Of a stretch of DNA of 9,356 nt, positions 1-5,461 are shown in pieces. Below the pieces are notes generated by a model. The model was given only the letters and a program-made list of their open reading frames with translations, was not told the DNA's origin and made no database searches. The stretch spans positions 31,579 to 40,934 of the forward strand of contig DCTS01000077.1 in NCBI GenBank assembly GCA_002329645.1. The letters are read 5' to 3'. The position numbers and the translations under genes are program-made. Numbering within the stretch: the stretch's first letter is position 1; each line of letters starts with the position of its first letter. Source of the DNA: Lachnoclostridium sp. UBA1434. Lineage in GTDB: Bacteria; Bacillota; Clostridia; Lachnospirales; Lachnospiraceae.

Positions 1-117
1 TTCTGCCTGCAGCATTCTTATGCAGTAATTGTCATCACTTTTTACCGCTCCTTCGGGAATAACCATATAGCTGCGGTTTAAATCCTTAATATACTCAATA
101 TTGGCTAAAGCCTGCAT
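1..117 (-). CDS. N-terminal start of a DUF6382-like protein (partial)
   Basis: Only the first 39 codons are in the window. The protein begins MQALANIEYIKDLNRSYMV and continues to YCIRMLQAE at the edge, with no signal peptide or membrane helix, so this part is cytoplasmic. The pattern (IKDL...Y-hydrophobic-hydrophobic, then Y-x-x-RML) resembles DUF6382 proteins, which usually follow the TadE genes in such Clostridia loci and often carry a C-terminal FHA phosphothreonine-binding domain. That domain cannot be seen here. ATG 117 is preceded by GGAGGGG. The family assignment rests on a short match plus gene order. Confidence 0.65.
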   Translation of the reverse strand, partial: MQALANIEYIKDLNRSYMVIPEGAVKSDDNYCIRMLQAE

Positions 118-165
118 AACCCCTCCGCCATAATAAAATAAGTAATATAATAATAAGAAATTTTT

Positions 166-229
166 GAAATATGAAATATGAGATATGAAAAATAAGAAGT
201 ATTAAATATGAAGTATTAATATGAAGTAT
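166..229. repeat. Degenerate 7-nt tandem repeat in the AT-rich gap before the last gene
   Basis: On the plus strand, units read gaaatat (166), gaaatat (173), gagatat (180), gaaaaat (187), two spacer bases, gaagtat (196), taaatat (203), gaagtat (210), taatat (217, one base short) and gaagtat (223). The minus strand reads as a run of TTCATAT-like words. The tract ends five bases before the TadE-like stop and about 50 bases upstream of the next start codon. The rest of the gap (118-165) is AT-rich. No clear promoter or terminator is seen. Confidence 0.7.
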
Positions 230-233
230 AAAA

Positions 234-794
234 TCATGGAACACTATCCCTGATTTTTTCTATCAGCTTATTGATTCCCTTGATCTTCTCCCCTGTTTCC
301 AATATAACCTCGCTGATGCGTATTGCCTCCGCAGGATCATGTACAGGGCCCTCCGCCCGGACATTGATATCCCGCTTAAGAAAGCCCATGAAATGCGTCG
401 CAGGCAGCCTGCTCCTTCCGGAAATCTCAAGCTCTGCATTAAATATACTCGTTTTTACACCGACATACGTAATGTTTGTACACAGCAATCCGCTTTCCAG
501 CTCCCTATATAGGAACTCCTCTATTTCATTTTGTTCATCCTGTGTAATACCGGTAATCAGGTATAAAATACCCCTGTCATTTATGTTCTCATACTTTATT
601 TCACCGGCAGCAAGGTCCGATTTATGCTTCATATATATGGAGGCCTTATGTAACGCCTTATCTGCCGCAGCCTGAATTTTGCACCTGTCATGCAGGTTAT
701 AGGACAGAAATATCAGGGCAAGTATGGTGTACAGCACCACCGGCATGATAACGGCCATCTCAACCGTAAAGCTTGCATTTGTTCTGGTTTTCAT
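234..794 (-). CDS. TadE-like pseudopilin (second)
   Basis: This is a 186-aa protein with a class III prepilin-like signal, RTNASFTVEMAVIMPVVLY (4-22). Cleavage after Ala7 puts Glu12 at +5. A membrane helix runs to about residue 32. The rest is a polar extracytoplasmic domain with a conserved-looking RLPATHFMGF near 129-138 and an acidic/basic helical end. It is a presumed minor pseudopilin that helps initiate or gate fibre assembly. ATG 794 has GGGAG at close spacing. Unlike the first TadE-like protein it has no Cys-rich tail; its only cysteines are Cys38 and Cys105. Confidence 0.88.
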   Translation of the reverse strand: MKTRTNASFTVEMAVIMPVVLYTILALIFLSYNLHDRCKIQAAADKALHKASIYMKHKSDLAAGEIKYENINDRGILYLITGITQDEQNEIEEFLYRELESGLLCTNITYVGVKTSIFNAELEISGRSRLPATHFMGFLKRDINVRAEGPVHDPAEAIRISEVILETGEKIKGINKLIEKIRDSVP

Positions 795-845
795 ATTTGC
801 TCCCGTCAGACATCTTAATGTTTTGCTGCTTCCTGTGGTTTGCTT

Positions 846-1280
846 TTATGAAAGGAATATCTGCAGAATATACCCGAAAAGCAGGAAGGGGACGAAGGGT
901 ATCCTCGTCTTCCTGTTTGCCTTACGAAGCAAGATAAGCGCTATAGACACCAGCGCAGCCGCCAGCAGAGAAACGGCAAACAGCTCCATATTGCGCCAGA
1001 AGCCCAGAGCCAGGCCTGTAACGCATAGGACAAGCCCGTCCCCGAAGCCGATTTTACCGCCTGTGACTCTGCTTAATAAGCATACGAATATACCAACCAA
1101 TACTCCTGTCATCCTTTCAGGCAGGGAAATGCCCGGGCAGAAGGGAATGCAGACTGCGGCTATAATTCCGGCCGCTGCTATAATCCATGTATATATTCTT
1201 TTCATATAAATATCCTGGACTGCCCCTGCGGTAAGCATCAGTCCCGTGCATGCCCTAATAACTATTTCCGGAAATGCCAT
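846..1280 (-). CDS. A24-family prepilin peptidase (minimal, TadV/CpaA-like)
   Basis: This integral-membrane aspartyl protease cleaves the leader of the Flp-like pilin and TadE-like pseudopilins. With the start at 1280 it is 144 aa, the size of the minimal A24 core without the methyltransferase domain of PilD-type enzymes. The two catalytic aspartates are visible: Asp23 in AVQDIYMKRI (20-29) and Asp81 in the GxGD motif GFGDG (78-82). The family C-terminal motif RIPFVPFLLFGY lies at 126-137. Hydrophobic segments are spread through the protein as expected for several membrane helices. The frame is open up to ATG 1349, but the ribosome binding site favours 1280. It lies between the two TadE-like genes and 51 nt before the second. 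Confidence 0.93.
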   Translation of the reverse strand: MAFPEIVIRACTGLMLTAGAVQDIYMKRIYTWIIAAAGIIAAVCIPFCPGISLPERMTGVLVGIFVCLLSRVTGGKIGFGDGLVLCVTGLALGFWRNMELFAVSLLAAALVSIALILLRKANRKTRIPFVPFLLFGYILQIFLS

Positions 1281-1284
1281 AAAT

Positions 1285-1292
1285 CCTCTCCT
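1285..1292 (-). promoter_or_regulatory. Ribosome binding site deciding the prepilin peptidase start
   Basis: AGGAGAGG on the minus strand lies 4 nt before ATG 1280 (7 nt counted from the AGGAG core). The longer in-frame ATG at 1349 has only a weak, distant purine run and would overlap the TadE-like gene, adding 23 uncharacteristic basic residues. Confidence 0.8.
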
Positions 1293-1333
1293 AAATATAT
1301 CTTTTAAGAAACAGCGCTGCTTTTTATTATCCG

Positions 1334-2218
1334 TCAGCCTCCGCCGCATCTTGAACAGGGCTTTCTTCCGACAGCTTCTGATAAGGGCACCTGCTTTACT
1401 GTCCTTTTGATTCCGCTGCAGTCCCTGTCCCTGTGATAATGGCTGCCATAGTCTGTTATATAGTAAATCATATCGTCCGAATATCCGTCACGGCAGCAGC
1501 TGTCGCATGGATAATACTTTCCACCGGACTCGTTGCGATAGCCCTCCGGCTTGCCAAGCACTTGCTTTACCGACAGCTTTATATGGGAGCAGCTTGCGTT
1601 AAGATGATATACCAGGCCTGTTTCAGCGATATATACCATCTTTTCTTCCGCGCCATCCTGATTCTCTTCAACAACAGTGTACCCGGGAGGAATCTGAATT
1701 CCCGTCCAGCCTCTCAGCTTAACCCTTTGAATCATCCTCATGTCGCCAAGCCCGAAGAAGCATATGGGAAGCCTTATCCTGTATCGGGCAATAATATCGA
1801 TGTTATCCGACTCATCTAATATATTGGAATAGTAGAAGCTAATTCCGGAAAATCCATCCAATATACAGGAACGGTCAATAAGCCCGGTGTCCAGCTTATT
1901 CTTAACAAGCTCCCTGACTGCTGTGCCTTCAAGGGCTGCATAAGCCATCTCGCCTATTCCGGTGTCAAGCGCCTCTTCCCATAGGGAGTGGTCGCAAACC
2001 ATTGCCTCAGCCGCATCAGCAAAGTCGTCATACACATAAGCTGTTTTTGCAAGGGAAAGTCCGGTTTTTGTTATAGCGCTCTGAATATGCTCCTGGACAA
2101 TGAATATTTGAAGAAAATATATAAGAGCTATAAAGAAATAAATGAATAATGGCAATACAAGCGCAGCTTCAACTGTAATAGATGCCCCGGCCCTGCCTGT
2201 TTTCCTGAATTGTTTCAT
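1334..2218 (-). CDS. TadE-like pseudopilin with two C-terminal His/Cys (zinc-site-like) modules
   Basis: This is a 294-aa membrane-anchored pseudopilin. Its N-terminus has the class III signal AGASITVEAALVLPLFIYFF (10-29), giving Glu17 at +5 if cleaved after Ala12, then a membrane helix to about 40. A TadE-like body (about 41-180) follows. The C-terminus is unusual: two related modules of about 45 residues. Module A (194-241) has VYIAETGLVYH with His205, Cys210, then YYPCDSCC with Cys238 and Cys241. Module B (250-291) has IYYITDYGSHYH with His262, Cys267, then KPCSRC with Cys288 and Cys291. Both contain a VKQV segment after the first Cys. The pattern YH-x4-C ... C-x2-C resembles the small Ada-like metal-binding modules found at the ends of many secreted Firmicutes proteins. 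That resemblance, and zinc binding, are inference. ATG 2218 has AAGGAAGG upstream. Most ordinary TadE proteins are shorter and lack this tail. Confidence 0.88.
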   Translation of the reverse strand: MKQFRKTGRAGASITVEAALVLPLFIYFFIALIYFLQIFIVQEHIQSAITKTGLSLAKTAYVYDDFADAAEAMVCDHSLWEEALDTGIGEMAYAALEGTAVRELVKNKLDTGLIDRSCILDGFSGISFYYSNILDESDNIDIIARYRIRLPICFFGLGDMRMIQRVKLRGWTGIQIPPGYTVVEENQDGAEEKMVYIAETGLVYHLNASCSHIKLSVKQVLGKPEGYRNESGGKYYPCDSCCRDGYSDDMIYYITDYGSHYHRDRDCSGIKRTVKQVPLSEAVGRKPCSRCGGG

Positions 2219-2236
2219 ACAGCCTTCCTTAAGTTA

Positions 2237-2432
2237 TGAATGTTTTCCGACGTATTGGGATGCCCGTTCTTTTATTGATATCATATAGGATATTAAAGAC
2301 CGGCTTCCTATAATAAGATGAATACTCAATAAGCAGATGATTTCCCGGAGAGAGATTTAATTATTTTATTTTTTAATAGATATATTTAAGAAGTAATAAG
2401 AACGGACACCCCGATGCGCCGGAAGACATCTA
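2237..2432. repeat. About 190-bp intergenic element with imperfect terminal inverted repeats (MITE-like)
   Basis: The arm at 2240-2271 and the inverted arm at 2398-2429 match at 26 of 32 positions. All six differences are transitions. A weaker match extends three bases outward on each side, reaching the TAG stop of the DUF5702-like gene. The interior (2272-2397) is AT-rich and non-coding, with a small internal hairpin (2284-2290 with 2306-2312). No clean target-site duplication was found. It fills the whole gap between the DUF5702-like and TadE-like genes. Alternatives are a long RNA stem acting as an operon-internal processing element, or a decayed repeat family. No convincing promoter was found in it. 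Confidence 0.6.
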
Positions 2433-5117
2433 GTAGCTGTATCCGGCCCTTACACTGTAATTTGCCTCCCCTTTTCCATGAATATATTTTTGAATGTACG
2501 GAATTGTTATGAAGCTGCTTCTTATTTTGAATTCAGCCCTTGCATCAAAGCCGAACAGACAGTTTTGTATATTGAAGTCTTCATCATAGTTTAACCTTAA
2601 GTTTTCCTGTATCAGATCCATGCATTTGTATGAGGTTTTCTCCTTGTCCATAAAAAAAAGAAATATTTTAATGTAATCCTGATATCCAAGTGTAAGCCCC
2701 TTTGAATTCATTGTTATCCTGTCTGCCTTTTGCTGTATGTATTCCCTGTTAAGCATAAACATATCGTGAACGCTCATTTCAAAGCTTTTCTTTAATACCG
2801 GCAGCTCCTTTCCTGCAAGTATTGCACAGGTATCCACAAGGGCTTCCGAAAACGCCAGCAATATCAGCAAAAGAGTCTGTGTCAATAATACAAGAGCAAA
2901 AACCCCGGTAAAACCCACCAGTGCCGTTGCCAGCGCTCGGGTCTCATTCATTTTTTCCTTATTGCCCAATGCGGAGGTTAAATCAAGAAGTGTCCTTAAA
3001 AGGATTATCCTGGATATCACGGAGGACAGGTTGTCCTTATCCGAGTTTTTTCCTGTGATAAGGTATTCCTGCTCGTAAGAAAGTGCGGTGGGTTTTCTCC
3101 CTGAGGTGTCCTCGTCCACAAACGGCATTCTGTAAAAATGCTCAAAAAGATATTCCTGAAACAATAGCTTCTCCGCCGCTATATTCACACCGCCTACAAG
3201 CATTCCCGATAAGCCCATGTCGTTATAACCTGAAAACAGCCCTCCCATGCCGCTGCTGCTTTCAGCTTTCATGCCTCCGATAAGCTTTTTAAAGCTGAAG
3301 GAGCTTTCCGCTTCCCTGGCAGCCAGTGAATATGAGGGAAGGTTATCATTGTTGAGGGATGCCCCCGAAAGCCTGCCGGTGTCAATCACAAGCTCCATTA
3401 AGCTGTCCGTCAATACACTCTTCACCTTGTCGTGGGGATTATTTACCTCCCTGTTTTCAACAAGAGTGCTGTAATCCAGCTTCAGGTTACTTATACGGTA
3501 ACTTGACAAGCATAAAGCCGCCTGATCAACATATTCCCTTGCCCTGGAATTAGCCCCTGATGAAAGCTCCGCCTTGCCCTTGCCCAGAAGGTTTAATACC
3601 TCAGTTAAAATTGCTGCATTACCTGCTAAAATATCCTTCATTGCAATAAAGTCATAGCCGCAGCCGGAATCCGGCTCATATTTCTTAATCTCCCCAAGCT
3701 CCTCATAAAGGCCTTCACGGGTTGCCTCGTCCAGATCCTGACCTTCCGTACTTAATACGGTTTCATAATCAGCTATCAGCGGCTTTGTCCTGGTTGATTC
3801 TTCAATAAGTGTCTCAACCGTATCCCCGGCATCATTAATGACAGGTAAAATTCTTTCTGCATTGTCCGATATACCGCCTATCAACGATGTTATATTCCGG
3901 ACACAGGAATCAATCTGTATTTGCAGTGAATTAATATTGTCCTCAATATCCTTAAGCCGGGAGTCGAGCTCCTTTTTATTCTCCCTGCAGGCTTCTGTTT
4001 TTATCTTTACATCCTCTATGTCCTTTCTTATTTCCTCCTGTGAAGTCAATTCTTTTTCCTGTGATGTCCTTGCTGCCCCGTTTGATGTCAATTCTTTCTC
4101 CTGTGAAGCCATTGCTTCCTTCTGTGATATCACTTCTTTCCCCTTCGTTGCTGTTTCTTCATCCTGTGAATCTTCTTCCTGTGATGCCAGTTTTTCCTCC
4201 AGTAATTTAAGCTCCTCCTCAAGCATAATTATTTTCTCTTCTTCATCGGCTATAAGCCGATTTGTCTCCGCTTGTTGTGTAAAGTAATAGCTTATCTGTG
4301 ACGAAAGGGAGTCTAATTCATTAAAGCAGGTGTTAATTGCATCAAAGGGGTATGTAGGATCGTAATAGCTGCTTTTAATTGCCTCGAATATAAAGCTGTT
4401 GTTTATTCCGACCTTCTCCATATCGGGCTCTCCGGGGCAGATCTTCTTGACAAAATCCGAAACAGTCTTAATATTGCCCTTTTTGTCCGTATTAAGGCCC
4501 TTGCCGCCTGTTGAAATCCCGTCAAGCTGTTCCATCAGGCTTAAGATGCCCTTGTCAATAAGTGCAAGCTGCTCCGCCACCTCGAGCTTTTTTTCATATA
4601 TGCAGCTTACCTTTTTGGGCTTTTCCAACAGGTTAATCTTATTAAGCAAAAGCTCGAGCCCTTCCCCTGCCACTTTATATTTCATATATCCGCAGGCTTC
4701 ATTTATGAAGAGCTTGCCGCCGTGTTCCGTTATCCGGACAATATCATCCACATCCGCATCCTCAAGAGTTATGTTATAAAGCTCAATGCCCGGCTTGACT
4801 CCTGACAGGCCGCTGTTAGGCGAAAAGGTGTATGACATGTAATCCTTAAGCCTATTCTCCATCTCATCCGTGTTTATGAGATTGCTTCCATATCCGGCAT
4901 CCAATCCAAGCAAATGGTATTCCTCCATCAGCGGACCGTAAAATTCTGCAAGCACCGAATCCATGGCCGTTGTAAGTGCCCTTTCTGCCATAACCTTAGC
5001 CGTGTAAAACCTTGCTCCTTCTATTACAGTCATGATTAAAGAAAGGACCAGTAAAAGTACCAGGCTTAAAAATACTGTAATCGACCCTTCTTTATTATCT
5101 TGTATGTGCTCTTTCAA
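2430..5117 (-). CDS. DUF5702-like large pilus-locus protein with coiled coil
   Basis: This 895-aa envelope protein is of unknown biochemical role and is typical of Clostridia Tad-like loci. The N-terminus has a pilin-like signal, EGSITVFLSLVLLLVLSLI (10-28), but with Phe rather than Glu at +5 after Gly11. A membrane segment spans about 14-32. Residues 285-405 form a charged coiled coil, part of it (331-365) five exact heptads such as SQEKELT. The C-terminal part carries the family-like core: LSYEQEYLITGKNSDKDNL (679-697), RIILLRTLLDL (703-713), hydrophobic segments at about 727-765, and FSEALVDTCAILAGKELPVLKK (755-776). The rest is a polar region ending in Tyr-rich GYSY. Translation starts at a TTG with a good GGAGGG, so the first residue is Met by initiation only. 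The stop TAG abuts the inverted-repeat element downstream. DUF5702 is assigned from memory of the conserved core. A role as large pseudopilin, tip or length-determining protein is speculation. Confidence 0.88.
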   Translation of the reverse strand: MKEHIQDNKEGSITVFLSLVLLLVLSLIMTVIEGARFYTAKVMAERALTTAMDSVLAEFYGPLMEEYHLLGLDAGYGSNLINTDEMENRLKDYMSYTFSPNSGLSGVKPGIELYNITLEDADVDDIVRITEHGGKLFINEACGYMKYKVAGEGLELLLNKINLLEKPKKVSCIYEKKLEVAEQLALIDKGILSLMEQLDGISTGGKGLNTDKKGNIKTVSDFVKKICPGEPDMEKVGINNSFIFEAIKSSYYDPTYPFDAINTCFNELDSLSSQISYYFTQQAETNRLIADEEEKIIMLEEELKLLEEKLASQEEDSQDEETATKGKEVISQKEAMASQEKELTSNGAARTSQEKELTSQEEIRKDIEDVKIKTEACRENKKELDSRLKDIEDNINSLQIQIDSCVRNITSLIGGISDNAERILPVINDAGDTVETLIEESTRTKPLIADYETVLSTEGQDLDEATREGLYEELGEIKKYEPDSGCGYDFIAMKDILAGNAAILTEVLNLLGKGKAELSSGANSRAREYVDQAALCLSSYRISNLKLDYSTLVENREVNNPHDKVKSVLTDSLMELVIDTGRLSGASLNNDNLPSYSLAAREAESSFSFKKLIGGMKAESSSGMGGLFSGYNDMGLSGMLVGGVNIAAEKLLFQEYLFEHFYRMPFVDEDTSGRKPTALSYEQEYLITGKNSDKDNLSSVISRIILLRTLLDLTSALGNKEKMNETRALATALVGFTGVFALVLLTQTLLLILLAFSEALVDTCAILAGKELPVLKKSFEMSVHDMFMLNREYIQQKADRITMNSKGLTLGYQDYIKIFLFFMDKEKTSYKCMDLIQENLRLNYDEDFNIQNCLFGFDARAEFKIRSSFITIPYIQKYIHGKGEANYSVRAGYSY
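4023..4127 (-). repeat. Five degenerate 21-bp tandem units encoding coiled-coil heptads
   Basis: Five consecutive 21-bp units encode residues 331-365 of the DUF5702-like protein: SQKEAMA, SQEKELT, SNGAART, SQEKELT, SQEEIRK. Units two and four are identical in protein. The plus strand shows recurring tcctgtga and caattctt blocks at 21-bp spacing. The DNA period equals seven codons, so copy-number change would lengthen the coil by whole heptads. Looser SQE/SQD copies occur at residues 312-320. Confidence 0.88.
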
Positions 5118-5126
5118 TTATGCCGT

Positions 5127-5132
5127 CCCTCC
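5127..5132 (-). promoter_or_regulatory. Ribosome binding site supporting a TTG start
   Basis: GGAGGG on the minus strand lies 9 nt before TTG 5117. A TAA stop immediately precedes that TTG in frame, so no longer product is possible. The next ATG in frame is residue 29, which would destroy the pilin-like helix. Confidence 0.75.
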
Positions 5133-5135
5133 GTG

Positions 5136-5339
5136 TCAGGGAGCAGAAGTTGGATTGGGAAGTGTTGCGATATCATCCGCTCCTCCGGTTATTGTATCAA
5201 GGATATTCTCAAGAAGGGAGGTGATTTGATCCTTGAAGATAAGCACCAGCCCTATAAGAATAACCAATATTAATATGATTTCCACTACACCGATAGCATC
5301 CTGCCTGCTGCCAAAGAATTGCTTAATGTACTTTTTCAT
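5136..5339 (-). CDS. flp: Flp1-like type IVb mini-pilin
   Basis: This is the likely major pilin subunit of the apparatus, made as a 67-aa precursor. A short basic leader (MKKYIKQFF) precedes DAIGVVEIILILVILIGLVL, the class III prepilin pattern of Flp1-like proteins: a cleavage site followed by Glu at +5 and a hydrophobic helix to about residue 35. Cleavage after Ala15 puts Glu20 at +5. The usual -1 residue in the family is Gly. The remaining short tail (about 36-67) is polar and ends in a Pro/Thr-rich stretch. The gene sits between the tadC-like gene (122-nt gap with hairpins) and the DUF5702-like gene (18-nt gap). The A24 peptidase encoded downstream should process it at the membrane. Family call is strong from sequence and context; major-pilin status is inferred. 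Confidence 0.9.
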   Translation of the reverse strand: MKKYIKQFFGSRQDAIGVVEIILILVILIGLVLIFKDQITSLLENILDTITGGADDIATLPNPTSAP

Positions 5340-5354
5340 ACTCTCTTTTAAATT

Positions 5355-5374
5355 GCTGCCTTGCAGCTCCTCCT
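5355..5374 (-). promoter_or_regulatory. Remote perfect Shine-Dalgarno followed by a small hairpin, upstream of the pilin
   Basis: The minus strand carries AGGAGGAG (complement of 5367-5374), overlapping by one base a small hairpin with stem 5355-5359 paired to 5363-5367. It lies about 27 nt from the pilin ATG at 5339, too far for normal initiation. Only AGAGAG is found at normal distance. No in-frame ATG, GTG or TTG lies nearer the strong site. It may act as a standby site or be a relic. Confidence 0.4.
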
Positions 5375-5383
5375 GTATGTATT

Positions 5384-5402
5384 TAGGTTGTCCGGCAACC
5401 TA
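5384..5402 (-). promoter_or_regulatory. Hairpin in the tadC-pilin gap
   Basis: TAGGTTG at 5384-5390 is perfectly complementary in inverted order to CAACCTA at 5396-5402, with a 5-nt loop. No T-run follows on the minus strand, so it does not look like an intrinsic terminator. It may be an RNA processing or stabilising structure that separates platform-gene expression from pilin expression. The structure is seen; the role is inferred. Confidence 0.5.
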
Positions 5403-5461
5403 TAACCATGCCTGATAATGTTCCGTAATGCCGCATCTGCACATATTTTAACGGCTTAAGC

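Noticed and set aside
1281..1349. N-terminal extension of the prepilin peptidase to ATG 1349
   Set aside because: The residues are basic and unlike the family, the ribosome binding site is poor, and it would overlap the TadE-like gene. ATG 1280 has AGGAGAGG at good spacing.
2272..2397. Promoter within the AT-rich core of the inverted-repeat element
   Set aside because: Several TATAAT-like words occur, but none has a credible -35 at 16-18 bp spacing.
5384..5402. Intrinsic terminator after tadC
   Set aside because: The stem is only 7 bp and no T-run follows on the minus strand. The operon appears to continue.
5405..5449. Tiny minus-strand ORF of 14 codons between tadC and the pilin
   Set aside because: There is no ribosome binding site and no recognisable motif; it is expected by chance.
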